DNA from: RGIG8767 sp964487395
GTDB taxonomy: Bacteria > Bacillota > Clostridia > Lachnospirales > Lachnospiraceae
Reading direction: 5' to 3'
Assembly: GCA_964487395.1 (NCBI GenBank)
Contig: CAZAQH010000002.1
Coordinates: 1 to 64,000, forward strand
Length of the DNA: 64,000 nucleotides
Shown here: positions 35,247 through 44,559 of the stretch, in pieces
Layout: each line of letters opens with the position of its first letter
Position numbering within the stretch: position 1 is the stretch's first letter
Translations under genes and position numbers: made by a program
The notes under the pieces: generated by a model
Told to the model about the DNA's origin: nothing
The model's input: the letters and a program-made list of their open reading frames with translations, nothing else
Databases searched by the model: none

Positions 35247-38200
35247 TTACAAAGATGAATGAAGAAGTCTGCTGATTTCCTGTAAATCGTTAATGCAGAC
35301 TTTTTCTTTTTTTCTGTCGTAAGTAAGCAAACCGTTTATCTCATCTTCAACGTCGCTTAACTGCGTATAAACGCAACCGCATAATCCCTTAGGGATAGCC
35401 GGAATAATCATTTCCTTGTACATACTTATCATTTTCTTAGTCACATCTTTTTCACTTTCACAATTTCCATAACCATAATGAGTGTATTTACTGTAAAAAT
35501 GGCCAGGTATTGCAAAGGAATATCCGCCGCATTCAGACACAAGGGTTGGTTTGTGATGTGATACCGGAACCTTCTTGTTATTATAATAAATATGGAGACT
35601 TTTTACTTCTGTCTTTTTTCCAAAAAACCATCCTGATGTTGTGTCAATAATTCTGGTGGTGTCTTTGGATTTTATGGTCTCATACATTGCATCACTGTCA
35701 AACTGTCCCCAGCCTTCATTAAAAATTGTGTAGTAAACAATACATGGGTGGTTATAAAGTGTTTCAACTGTTGCAATGCTGTGTTTTACAAAAATTCTTT
35801 TTCTTTTCTTATTACCGTTAAAGCGATGGTCGTTACGATGAAATTTACCAAGGTAAGGCATTGCGGTGTCTCTAAAAAAGGAATAATGCCCATTATTGAC
35901 CATATCCTGCATTACAAGCATTCCCAGTCTGTCACATGCATAGTAGAATGCCTCCGGTTCAATTTTAATATGCTTCCTGAGTGTATTAAATCCCATTTTC
36001 TTCATTGCAAGAATATCTTCTTCATACGACTTCTCACATGCCGGTGTATAGATTCCATCACTGAAATAACCCTGATCCAAAACTCCATGAAGAAAAATTG
36101 GTTCACCATTTAAGCAGATACGTTGTTGTCCTTTTATATCTTTAATCTCAATTGTACGTAATGCGAAGTAGGAATTGACCTTATCCTCTCCTGCTGATAT
36201 CTGAATCGAATACAAATGTGGGGAATCCGGCGTCCACAATTCAGGCTTGTATTCTTTACCAAGCTTTTTCATTTCCTCTACCAAATCAATGCGGAATTCT
36301 TCATCATAACTCATTGCTGTTATGGTATCGCCCTCTATCGGAATTGTCACATAAACAGGAACTGGAGATGTCCTATTAACTTTGAGTGTAATCCCTGTTT
36401 TATATGGTGTTATTTTAATATTCTTAATATAATCTTCCGGCACACTTTCAAGCCACACCGACTGCCAGATACCGCTTATCGGTGTGTACCACATTCCACC
36501 GCGTTTCCTGCATTGTTTTCCGTATGGATAATTCTCTGAAAGTAAATCAATAACCTTAACTTCCAGAATGTTTTCCATATTGTCATTTTTTAAATAATCA
36601 GTTATGTCAACTTCGAAAGGGAGATAGCCACCTTCATGTTTTGTTAATAATGTATCATTCAAAAAAATCTCGGCAATCTGATCCACTGCTCCAAAATGAA
36701 GCAACACTCTGCCTTTTATAAAATCCTCTGGAATGGTAAAACTCTTTATGTAATGCAGATGGAAGCCTGTAAATTTATGATATCCCGATAAAATAGACTG
36801 TGGTGCAAACGGAACTCTTATTGTATTCCGGTTCAACTGCCATTCACCATTTAATGATATGTAGGAATTACGCTTCATCTGCGGTCTCGGATAAGCCTTC
36901 CACGGCTGCTCACCGTTATTCCATTTATCGAGACATTTTTCTCCAAGGTCTGTCATTAAATCATGATGTCCATGTCGAATCATTTCAAAAATTCCACCAA
37001 GGACAAATAAAAGGACAATGGCTGCCACAAATGCAGCTGCATATATATTATGATTAGGAATAAAGGATGTGGTTCCGTCACTATTTTGAATCGTCTTTGC
37101 ATTTTTTAGAACTGCTGCCCCAATTGCCGGTCCGACAATACCCGGAATAAATACCTGTCCAAATATACGAAGGCCCTGAAAAAGCCCAGCTTTTTCCCTT
37201 GGAATGTTGTCACGAATCATTGCTCCAAAAATAGCCATGCCTGTTAAATAACCTGTCATCATAAAAAGGGAACCAGCAAAAACCGAAATGGTATTGGTAA
37301 AAAAGAATAAAAAGAAATATCCGACCATCAACATGATTATCGTCAGAAGCACTGACATTCGAAATCCCACCATGTCATATAATTTCCCGTAAAAAGCGGT
37401 AATCACAGATGCCAGAATAATAGCAGGTGCCATAATAAGTACATAATTGTTAAGTCCTAAGCTCACCTCATAATAAAGAATCAGATATGGCATAAAAATC
37501 TGAATCGAAATTCCAAATACTGCAAAGGCAAGCACGACCATATAAAGCAGTTTATGATTTTTAAAGACGCTTGGACGAAAACTGTAAATAAGATTCTTAA
37601 AGTAGCTTTTATTTTCATCCGATGCCACTGCATGATCTTCCATTAGAAAAATACATAGAATACCGATTAAAATTACTGAAATACCTATAATCAGAAAAAT
37701 GGTGATCCAGCTTTTCTGTAACTCCAGATTAAAAGCCATAAAACCACCAAAGACAACTAATATAGCAACTAAAGGCATCATGGAATTGATGCCTTCTATT
37801 TTTCCTCTGTTCGTGTCATCTCCACTATCCGTAAGCCATGCATTGAAGCAGGCATCATTAGCGGATGACCCAAAGAAAGTCATGACACAGTCTAACAGTA
37901 TAACAAGTGAAATACCTAAAGATGCAGCCTCAATTACGGAGCCTGTCAATTTTTCAAGTATATCCATTCGAATCAATGCAAAGGACAGAATCGAGATACC
38001 CCAGACGATATATCCCCCGCAAACAAATATTTTTCTTTTTCCAATTTTATCAGAAAGCGCTCCTATAAGCAGAGTAGTAAGGGTAGCCGCTACTGCACTT
38101 GCTCCAACCATAAGTGATATATCTGCTGCACTTGCATGAAACATTTTATAGAGAAAAACATTAAAATACATATTCTCCACTACCCATGCAATCTGTCCAA

Positions 38201-38255
38201 TCAAGCTTAAAATCACCATGGTAATCCAGAATTTCTTTCCCAATTTTGTCTGCAT
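35247..38255 (-). CDS. MFS transporter fused to GH2 glycoside hydrolase
   Basis: One uninterrupted 1002-residue reading frame. Residues about 8-425 are a 12-helix MFS transporter (GALSDKIGKRK loop after helix 2; DMVGFRM loop near 295). After a linker (about 426-462) comes a GH2 hydrolase: jelly roll (SLNGEWQL at 467-474, IFLNDTLLTKHEGGYLPFEVD), beta sandwich, then a TIM barrel with LNGEPIFLHGVLDQG, acid/base Glu847 in FNEGWG and nucleophile Glu908 in VSECGGY. Both ends of an MFS protein face the cytosol, so the enzyme is predicted inside, splitting imported glycosides. Sugar specificity is unknown. Confidence 0.9.
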   Translation of the reverse strand: MQTKLGKKFWITMVILSLIGQIAWVVENMYFNVFLYKMFHASAADISLMVGASAVAATLTTLLIGALSDKIGKRKIFVCGGYIVWGISILSFALIRMDILEKLTGSVIEAASLGISLVILLDCVMTFFGSSANDACFNAWLTDSGDDTNRGKIEGINSMMPLVAILVVFGGFMAFNLELQKSWITIFLIIGISVILIGILCIFLMEDHAVASDENKSYFKNLIYSFRPSVFKNHKLLYMVVLAFAVFGISIQIFMPYLILYYEVSLGLNNYVLIMAPAIILASVITAFYGKLYDMVGFRMSVLLTIIMLMVGYFFLFFFTNTISVFAGSLFMMTGYLTGMAIFGAMIRDNIPREKAGLFQGLRIFGQVFIPGIVGPAIGAAVLKNAKTIQNSDGTTSFIPNHNIYAAAFVAAIVLLFVLGGIFEMIRHGHHDLMTDLGEKCLDKWNNGEQPWKAYPRPQMKRNSYISLNGEWQLNRNTIRVPFAPQSILSGYHKFTGFHLHYIKSFTIPEDFIKGRVLLHFGAVDQIAEIFLNDTLLTKHEGGYLPFEVDITDYLKNDNMENILEVKVIDLLSENYPYGKQCRKRGGMWYTPISGIWQSVWLESVPEDYIKNIKITPYKTGITLKVNRTSPVPVYVTIPIEGDTITAMSYDEEFRIDLVEEMKKLGKEYKPELWTPDSPHLYSIQISAGEDKVNSYFALRTIEIKDIKGQQRICLNGEPIFLHGVLDQGYFSDGIYTPACEKSYEEDILAMKKMGFNTLRKHIKIEPEAFYYACDRLGMLVMQDMVNNGHYSFFRDTAMPYLGKFHRNDHRFNGNKKRKRIFVKHSIATVETLYNHPCIVYYTIFNEGWGQFDSDAMYETIKSKDTTRIIDTTSGWFFGKKTEVKSLHIYYNNKKVPVSHHKPTLVSECGGYSFAIPGHFYSKYTHYGYGNCESEKDVTKKMISMYKEMIIPAIPKGLCGCVYTQLSDVEDEINGLLTYDRKKEKVCINDLQEISRLLHSSL
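35265..35318 (+). terminator. terminator of ZIP gene inside the convergent coding region
   Basis: Plus strand AAGTCTGC (35265-35272), inner GATTT/AAATC pairing, GCAGACTT (35295-35302), then TTTCTTTTTTTC. The hairpin lies within the last codons of the MFS-GH2 gene read antisense. Confidence 0.65.
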
Positions 38256-38332
38256 ATAAAGCCTCCTGATTATATTTTCATAACACTTTTATTATACTAC
38301 ATAGAAGGTATACAGCAAAAGTAATTTTCAGA

Positions 38333-39298
38333 TTAAAGTGCAAATTGGAAGAAGCAAAAGCCTGCATACACAAGTAATAATAAAATACCCTGTACTCTGG
38401 ATAACTTCTCACGTATCAATGCAGGTACCGTCAGTAAAAGCATAACACCAAACATAACCGGAATATCCACTACAAGTGAAGCATTCATACCAGCAATAAC
38501 TTTGCTCTGAGGTATGGCAAACGGAGCCAGCACGGTAGATACACCACTAACCAACACAAGATTAAATAAGTTAGCACCAATGATATTACCCAGTGACAGT
38601 GCACCATGTCCTTTTATAAGAGAGGTAATTGCCGTAACAAGTTCCGGCAAAGAAGTACCAAGTGCTACAAATGTCAATGCAATAACGGATTCCGGAACAC
38701 CGACTGCCTGTGCTATTAATGTACCATTATTAACTAAAAGATTCGCTCCAACTGCTATTAATGCCGCACCAACAATAAGTAATATAAGATCTTTACCCAT
38801 GGAATACTTTTCATCTTCTGCATTAGTCTCCTGACTGGTTTGTGGATTTTTCTTAGCCTGTATAACTGTAACTGTCATATAAATCAAGAACATAGCAAGC
38901 AGAATAAATCCTGTTAATCTGCTGAAATTCTGAAATTTATAAGCAATAAATGAGTAAAAAACTGCTGCCACAAAAAAGAATATAACCGGTATACGCAGTG
39001 ATTTACGGTCTACCTTGGATGGCTTGATTGCAACAGTCAATGCTGCAATTAAAGATGTATTGCAAATAATGGAACCAATCGCATTACCATATGCAATTTC
39101 ACCATGTCCACTGACAGCAGACGTAGCCGATACCATTACCTCAGGCAATGTCGTACCAATAGATACTACCGTAGCACCAATAAGTAATTCCGGAATATGA
39201 AAATGATGTGCAATTCCACTTGCCCCATCTACAAACCAGTCTCCTCCTTTAATCAATAAAACAAGTCCAACTAAAAATAATAATACGGGTACTAACAT
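38333..39298 (-). CDS. calcium/sodium antiporter (CaCA family)
   Basis: Membrane cation exchanger of 321 residues with two inverted-topology repeats of five helices. The alpha-1 region reads GATVVSIGTTLPEVMVS...GNAIGSIICNT and alpha-2 reads LTFVALGTSLPELVTA...GNIIGANLFNL, with the Glu of each TLPE/SLPE and the Asn of each GN as ion ligands. YrbG-like. Between the repeats is a charged cytosolic loop (KKNPQTSQETNAEDEKYS). It may use sodium or protons to export calcium. mntP starts 41 bases further upstream on the same strand. Confidence 0.93.
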   Translation of the reverse strand: MLVPVLLFLVGLVLLIKGGDWFVDGASGIAHHFHIPELLIGATVVSIGTTLPEVMVSATSAVSGHGEIAYGNAIGSIICNTSLIAALTVAIKPSKVDRKSLRIPVIFFFVAAVFYSFIAYKFQNFSRLTGFILLAMFLIYMTVTVIQAKKNPQTSQETNAEDEKYSMGKDLILLIVGAALIAVGANLLVNNGTLIAQAVGVPESVIALTFVALGTSLPELVTAITSLIKGHGALSLGNIIGANLFNLVLVSGVSTVLAPFAIPQSKVIAGMNASLVVDIPVMFGVMLLLTVPALIREKLSRVQGILLLLVYAGFCFFQFAL

Positions 39299-39339
39299 TT
39301 CTTTTTCCTCCTCTTGTACTGTCCACTTAAAAGTTTTAT

Positions 39340-39921
39340 CTATATGTTGCTAATAAATATTTCCAAACCAATTATAATCAGTATTACCCCACCCAGAATG
39401 GCTGCCTTATTTGATAATTCTGTTCCAAGTTTTTTACCAATTGCCAAGCCCGCCATACAGATGATAAATGTAATAATTGCAATAATGAATGCACAAATAA
39501 GTGCCATACCACAATTATAATTAGCTATTGTAAAACCAACCGAAAGTGCATCAATAGAAGTTGCAACTCCTTGTACCAGCAATGCCGATAATGTCACTTC
39601 ACATATATCTTTTTTTTCATCCTTGTGTCGAATTCCCTCAAGTAGCATTTTACCACCAATGTAACATAACAGAATAAGTGCAATCCAGGGAACTAATTTT
39701 TCAAAGGATTCAAAGACACGCATAATTGTATGTACGCATATCCACCCAATCATTGGCATAAGTGCCTGAAATCCCGCAAAAACACCGGCAATTCCACACA
39801 TTCTTTTTCTCTTCATCTCTGGTTCATTCAAGCCATTTGCAAGTGAAACAGAAAATGCATCCATTGCAAGACCAATCCCAAGTAATACGCTGTTAAAAAA
39901 GAACAATAAATTCCACTCCAT
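39340..39921 (-). CDS. mntP: MntP-type manganese efflux pump
   Basis: Six-helix membrane protein of 193 residues (DUF204/MntP family). Paired motifs GIGLAMDAFSVSLANG in helix 1 and GVATSIDALSVGF in helix 4, with conserved Asp, mark the family's internal repeat. I chose the ATG at 39921 because AGAGGT lies six bases upstream and MEWNLLFFF begins the first helix; the longer frame reaches 39993 but its extra residues look untranslated. No yybP-ykoY manganese riboswitch was seen; the leader between this gene and the upstream GTPase gene is 68 bases. Confidence 0.88.
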   Translation of the reverse strand: MEWNLLFFFNSVLLGIGLAMDAFSVSLANGLNEPEMKRKRMCGIAGVFAGFQALMPMIGWICVHTIMRVFESFEKLVPWIALILLCYIGGKMLLEGIRHKDEKKDICEVTLSALLVQGVATSIDALSVGFTIANYNCGMALICAFIIAIITFIICMAGLAIGKKLGTELSNKAAILGGVILIIIGLEIFISNI

Positions 39922-39989
39922 ACACTGACCTCTATAATATTTATTATATAAAATATGAAATATGATGATACCTAATAATAACTTTTTTG

Positions 39990-42605
39990 TCAATATAGGA
40001 ACCGCTCTCTGAATTCCTCCAACGTTTTTCTGATTTCTACTTCAAGTTCTCTTGATGATATCAATTGGCAGCCCTGTCCGCGGATGATAATCTGTTCCAG
40101 TCCATCTGATGTTGCCACTGTAATATCATAATTTTTTGCATTTTCATGTGTAAAACGCTCAATGTACTGGTCTGCTGTTTCTGCCTCTTTTGTATAAACA
40201 ACATGAATATTCTGGTATGTTAATATTTCTGTTTTATGTCCTTGTATACGGTATGCATCAAATACTAAAATCAAATTACAACCTTTAATCGATTGGTAAT
40301 TACTCAGTATGTCCATAAGTTGTCCGCGGGCACCATCAATATTAATGTCTGCCAATTCCTTTAATTCTTTCCATGCAAATATAACATTATAGCCATCTAC
40401 CAGCAGGTACTTATCCTTTTTGGGGCTTGGCTGGTAAACGCGTGTTGTAGAATCCGCTGTTCTGTTTTTTTCCGCTGCCGTTACTTTTCTTTTTGCTGAA
40501 ATTCCTTTATGGGAAATAGGCTGACTTTTCTTATTGGCATAAAACGTTCTCTGTAAAATACTATCTATTTCCTCTAAATCAATTGTCTGCTGTAAAGACG
40601 ACATATCACGCATGCGTTCTCTTTTTTGTTTTTCCCTTATTGCCTGCTCCTCTAATGTCAGTTCTGAAGACTCATCATTTTCACTGCTGTTTTCTATTAT
40701 ACATGGCAAATGAGCATAATCCATTACCTGATCCCAGGGTACAATAACGCCTGCACCATGCGTACAGAACACAGAGCCTGTCGGATTATCCAAATCCGCT
40801 TCCGGATCATAAGTAACACCTTCTAAAATTTCCTCTTCATTATGACAAGGTTCATAGCCTGCCATAGAACAAGATAATTTTCCATGTCCCTTTGAATAGG
40901 ATAGCACTTCTGTAATATATCCACGCATCGTAACAACCGGTGCTTTTCCTGTTAATGTCGTAAACCCATCCGTGACGGATTCGATTGCAGAAGTCCCATA
41001 CATTTTATCAATGTCATTCATGGCTCTTCCCACCATATTATCTGGTATCTCCAGGCGATATGCATAAACCGGCTCTAATAATCTGACATATGCCTGCATT
41101 AGGCCCTGTCTGATTGCACGGTAAGTAGCCTGTCTAAAATCTCCGCCTTCTGTATGCTTCGTATGTGCACGCCCGTTTATAAGAGTAATACGCATATCCG
41201 TAATCGGACTGCCTGTCAGTACTCCCATATGTTCTTTTTCTTTTAAATGTGTAAGAATCAGTCTCTGCCAATTTCTATCCAAAACATCCTCACTGCACTG
41301 TGTATCAAACTGCAACCCACTTCCAGGTTCACCCGGTTCCATTTTTAAATGTACCTCAGCATAATGGCGAAGCGGTTCAAAATGTCCTACTCCCTCTACT
41401 GTATTACATATCGTTTCTTTATATAGAATATTACCCTCTGCAAAAGATATTTTTACACCAAAACGTTCTAGAACCATGCGTTTGATGATTTCCGTCTGTA
41501 CCTCACCCATAAGTTTAATATGAATTTCTTTTTCTGATTCTTTGTATGCAATCTGTAATTCCGGTATTTCCTCTTCTAATTGACGAAGCTTCGGTAAAAG
41601 CATCAAAACATCCATATCGTCTAAAATTTCAATCTTATAAGACAGGACGGGTTCTAAAATCGGATTACCTGACTCCGGTTCCATGCCAAGTCCCTGTCCC
41701 GGATGTGTTTTTATCAGTCCTGTCAGTGCACAGACCATTCCTGCCATAACTTCCTGTACAATTTCAAATTTTTCTCCAGAGTATACACGTATCTGATTGA
41801 CTTTTTCTTCGCCAATAATATCCTTTACTTTAAGCTTCCCACCAGTTATTTTTAAATAGGTCAGGCGGTTTCCCTGTTCATCCCTTGCAATTTTAAATAC
41901 TTTGGCACCAAACTCATCAGAATACCGGATTACCTTACTATATCTGTCTATTCCCGTCAAAAATTTCTCAACACCCGATACCTTTAAAGCAGATCCAAAA
42001 TAACAAGGGAACAATTTACGTTTCCAAATCAATTCTTGTATCTCTTCGTCCGAAATCTTTCCACTTTTCAAGAAATGGTCTAACACTTGTTCGTCACACA
42101 TAGCAATATTTTCAAAAAGTACCGTTTCTTCCTGTTCCGTAAAATCTATACAGGAGCCCGCTAACTGCTGATTGATTTTTTTTAATATTAATGTCTTATC
42201 TGTATCCGGCTGATCCATTTTATTAATAAAAAGAAATACCGGAATACGATATTTCTTTAATAAATCCCATAAAGTTCTGGTATGACTCTGCACGCCATCC
42301 GTGGCACTTATTACCAAAATAGCAGCATCAAGCACCTGCAGAGTTCGTTCCATCTCCGCTGAAAAGTCAATATGACCCGGTGTATCTAATAATGTAATCC
42401 GTGTATTTGAGAAATTGAACATAGCCTGCTTGGAAAAAATGGTAATCCCACGTTCTCTTTCCATTTCATTGTGGTCTAAAAAAGCATCTTTTGCATCAAC
42501 TCTGCCCAATTTGCGAATTTCACCGCTGACATACAGCATTGCTTCTGATAATGTAGTTTTTCCGGCATCCACGCTTGCAAGTATACCTGCCACTAATTGA
42601 TTCAT
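39990..42605 (-). CDS. TetM-like translational GTPase fused to Rae1/YacP NYN ribonuclease
   Basis: 871 residues in one frame. Residues about 1-640 match EF-G-derived ribosome-protection proteins (TetM/TetO, usual length about 640): P-loop ILASVDAGKTT (8-18), DTPGH (74-78), NKMD (128-131), and domains II to V. After a charged linker (about 645-730) an NYN/PIN-like domain (731-871) begins LLVDGYN with Asp737, then VFDAY (Asp783), KEAETADQYIERF (Glu807-Glu816) and VATSDGLEQ (Asp834). It resembles Rae1 (YacP), a ribosome A-site mRNA endonuclease. Tetracycline resistance is not implied. mntP follows. Confidence 0.9.
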   Translation of the reverse strand: MNQLVAGILASVDAGKTTLSEAMLYVSGEIRKLGRVDAKDAFLDHNEMERERGITIFSKQAMFNFSNTRITLLDTPGHIDFSAEMERTLQVLDAAILVISATDGVQSHTRTLWDLLKKYRIPVFLFINKMDQPDTDKTLILKKINQQLAGSCIDFTEQEETVLFENIAMCDEQVLDHFLKSGKISDEEIQELIWKRKLFPCYFGSALKVSGVEKFLTGIDRYSKVIRYSDEFGAKVFKIARDEQGNRLTYLKITGGKLKVKDIIGEEKVNQIRVYSGEKFEIVQEVMAGMVCALTGLIKTHPGQGLGMEPESGNPILEPVLSYKIEILDDMDVLMLLPKLRQLEEEIPELQIAYKESEKEIHIKLMGEVQTEIIKRMVLERFGVKISFAEGNILYKETICNTVEGVGHFEPLRHYAEVHLKMEPGEPGSGLQFDTQCSEDVLDRNWQRLILTHLKEKEHMGVLTGSPITDMRITLINGRAHTKHTEGGDFRQATYRAIRQGLMQAYVRLLEPVYAYRLEIPDNMVGRAMNDIDKMYGTSAIESVTDGFTTLTGKAPVVTMRGYITEVLSYSKGHGKLSCSMAGYEPCHNEEEILEGVTYDPEADLDNPTGSVFCTHGAGVIVPWDQVMDYAHLPCIIENSSENDESSELTLEEQAIREKQKRERMRDMSSLQQTIDLEEIDSILQRTFYANKKSQPISHKGISAKRKVTAAEKNRTADSTTRVYQPSPKKDKYLLVDGYNVIFAWKELKELADINIDGARGQLMDILSNYQSIKGCNLILVFDAYRIQGHKTEILTYQNIHVVYTKEAETADQYIERFTHENAKNYDITVATSDGLEQIIIRGQGCQLISSRELEVEIRKTLEEFRERFLY

Positions 42606-42731
42606 AGTCTTCTCTTTCTATATCTTAATCTTATCCTAGTGTATCATACTTTATTTTTATATAGTAAATATTTTATTACATTTTACATATAACTATTTTC
42701 GTATTAAAATGCCAATGGAGGGAGTATAAAC

Positions 42732-43319
42732 ATGAATACAAAAAAAGATAAAAAAATATTATGGACTTTATTCCGTTCTATGTTTATATTAAGTGCCTGC
42801 ACCTTTGGCGGAGGTTTTGTAATTGTTTCTTTAATGAAGAAAAGATTTGTGGAAGAATTAAACTGGATGGACGAAGATGAGATGTTAGATATTACAGCTA
42901 TTACACAATCCTCCCCCGGACCGCTTCCAGTAAATGCCTCTGTTATTATTGGATATCGTATGTATGGCGTAGTGGGTTCTTTGGTTGCAATTTTAGGAAC
43001 CATTCTTCCACCTATGATTATTATTTCAATTATTTTCGTTTTCTATAATGAGTTTCGCACTAACCGTTATATTGCCATTGCCCTGCAGGTTATGCGTGCC
43101 GGTGTTGCGGCTGTTATTTTTGATGTGACCATTAATCTTGCAAAAAATGTATGTAAAACACGGCGTGTTTTATACATTGCCATGATGGTTATATCCTTTG
43201 TTTGTGTCGTATTCTTTTCGGTCAGTGCAATGTATATCATTTTAAGTTGTCTGCTTATCGGCATTATTGATCTTCTCTTTAGTCTTAGAAAAGAGAAAGG
43301 AGGTAACTCCTCATGTTGA
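42732..43319 (+). CDS. chromate transporter family protein, first half
   Basis: A 195-residue membrane protein with one CHR domain. CHR features: FGGGFVIVSLMKKRFVEE near 20-37 and TQSSPGPLPVNASVIIGYR near 60-78, followed by hydrophobic helices. It overlaps the next CHR gene by seven bases, the usual paired short-chain arrangement in Firmicutes where two half-size proteins act together. CHR proteins export chromate in some bacteria, but most Firmicute members are untested, so the substrate is open. Confidence 0.9.
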   Translation: MNTKKDKKILWTLFRSMFILSACTFGGGFVIVSLMKKRFVEELNWMDEDEMLDITAITQSSPGPLPVNASVIIGYRMYGVVGSLVAILGTILPPMIIISIIFVFYNEFRTNRYIAIALQVMRAGVAAVIFDVTINLAKNVCKTRRVLYIAMMVISFVCVVFFSVSAMYIILSCLLIGIIDLLFSLRKEKGGNSSC

Positions 43320-43876
43320 TTCTTCAATTATTTTTAAGTTTTATACAGGTCGGTTTATTCAGCATTGGTGGTGGATATGCCGCCATTCCTCTTATACAGG
43401 ATCAGATAGTAAATAAGCATGAGTTGCTTACTCTTGCAGAGTTTAGTGACTTAATTACGATAGCTGAAATGACACCAGGACCCATTTCCATTAACTCCTC
43501 TACCTTTGTTGGTATGCGTCTATCCGGTCCATTTGGTGCCGTCATATGTACATTAGGCTGTATTATTCCGTCCTTTATTATATGCCTGACGCTCGCTCAT
43601 TTTTATTATAAATACCGCAATTTTGCCGGAGTACAGAAGTTACTTGCCTCTCTGCGTCCTGCCGTTGTTGCGTTAATCGGTTCTGCCGGACTCTCCATTT
43701 TATTATTAGGATTATTTCAATCTGATTTATGGCACGTAAAATTAGACAATTTTCATGTGATTGAAGGTATTTTATTTGCCGGATGCTTATTTATATTACG
43801 GAAATGGAAAGCAAACGCCATTTCCATTATCTTAGGAAGTGGCGTTGTCGGTACTGTTCTTTATTTGATTTTTTAG
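43313..43876 (+). CDS. chromate transporter family protein, second half
   Basis: A 187-residue membrane protein, second of the CHR pair. It has FSIGGGYAAIPLIQDQIV near 16-33 and AEMTPGPISINSSTFVGMR near 58-76, paralogous with the first gene at the same positions. GGAGG lies within the end of the first gene, and the ATG at 43313 gives translational coupling. The stop overlaps by four bases the end of the convergent DUF4956 gene, leaving no room for a separate terminator. Confidence 0.9.
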   Translation: MLILQLFLSFIQVGLFSIGGGYAAIPLIQDQIVNKHELLTLAEFSDLITIAEMTPGPISINSSTFVGMRLSGPFGAVICTLGCIIPSFIICLTLAHFYYKYRNFAGVQKLLASLRPAVVALIGSAGLSILLLGLFQSDLWHVKLDNFHVIEGILFAGCLFILRKWKANAISIILGSGVVGTVLYLIF

Positions 43877-44547
43877 AATCTTACTTCTTCATCATGCGAT
43901 AATAGAGATAATTGTTGGATGTAGGACTTCGCTGATAGTTGCTCTAATAATTCCTGCTCCTGTTTGGTATGTATTTCTAAAATAATATCGCAACCTGTCT
44001 TTTTTCTATTTCTTGACATTATTTTAAAATGCTTGGAATACGTTTTGATATTCTGTATAATCTCATCTTCATTTATATTTGTATCACAGTTTAAAACAAG
44101 CAAATATGGTTTTTTCGTTTCCGGTAAATATTCTAAAACAAATATTCCAATTGTCACCATCAATGCGACTATAAGAGCAATTTCAAATAATCCGGCTCCA
44201 CAGATTATTCCTGTTCCGATTGACCAAAATAAAAACAGTAAATCCATAGGGTCTTTTATTGCTGTTCTAAAACGTACAATAGAAAGTGCACCAACCATAC
44301 CAAGTGATATTACAATGCTTGATTGCATTGCGACAATAATACCTGCTGTAATTACTGCAATAATCGCCATTGATACATGAAAGCTTTTATTATAAAAAGC
44401 ACTTCTTGTAACAAGTTTGTAGATGAAATAAATATACAACGCAATTAAAAATGTAACTCCAAGTGTTAAAATAATCTGAATTGTTGAAATATCTGTGTTT
44501 GAAAATCCCTCTAAAACTGATTTTTTTATCGTATCTGTAATTGACAT
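43873..44547 (-). CDS. DUF4956 family membrane protein
   Basis: A 224-residue membrane protein with four hydrophobic segments (about 25-50, 60-80, 82-100, 115-140) and a cytosolic C-terminal alpha/beta domain (about 145-224) containing LVLNCDTNINEDEI. The run GALSIVRFRTAIKDPMDLLFLFW between helices is the strongly conserved DUF4956 signature. The gene lies 12 bases after a VTC-domain gene, an association seen in many Firmicutes together with cotH. A membrane partner for the VTC enzyme is plausible but unproved. Confidence 0.88.
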   Translation of the reverse strand: MSITDTIKKSVLEGFSNTDISTIQIILTLGVTFLIALYIYFIYKLVTRSAFYNKSFHVSMAIIAVITAGIIVAMQSSIVISLGMVGALSIVRFRTAIKDPMDLLFLFWSIGTGIICGAGLFEIALIVALMVTIGIFVLEYLPETKKPYLLVLNCDTNINEDEIIQNIKTYSKHFKIMSRNRKKTGCDIILEIHTKQEQELLEQLSAKSYIQQLSLLSHDEEVRF

Positions 44548-44559
44548 ATAAGTGACTCC

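Noticed and set aside
39922..39989. yybP-ykoY manganese riboswitch before mntP
   Set aside because: The leader is only 68 bases and lacks the conserved paired loops.
39990..42605. Calling this gene a tetracycline resistance gene
   Set aside because: The GTPase half resembles TetM, but the NYN fusion and chromosomal setting do not show resistance; the role is left open.
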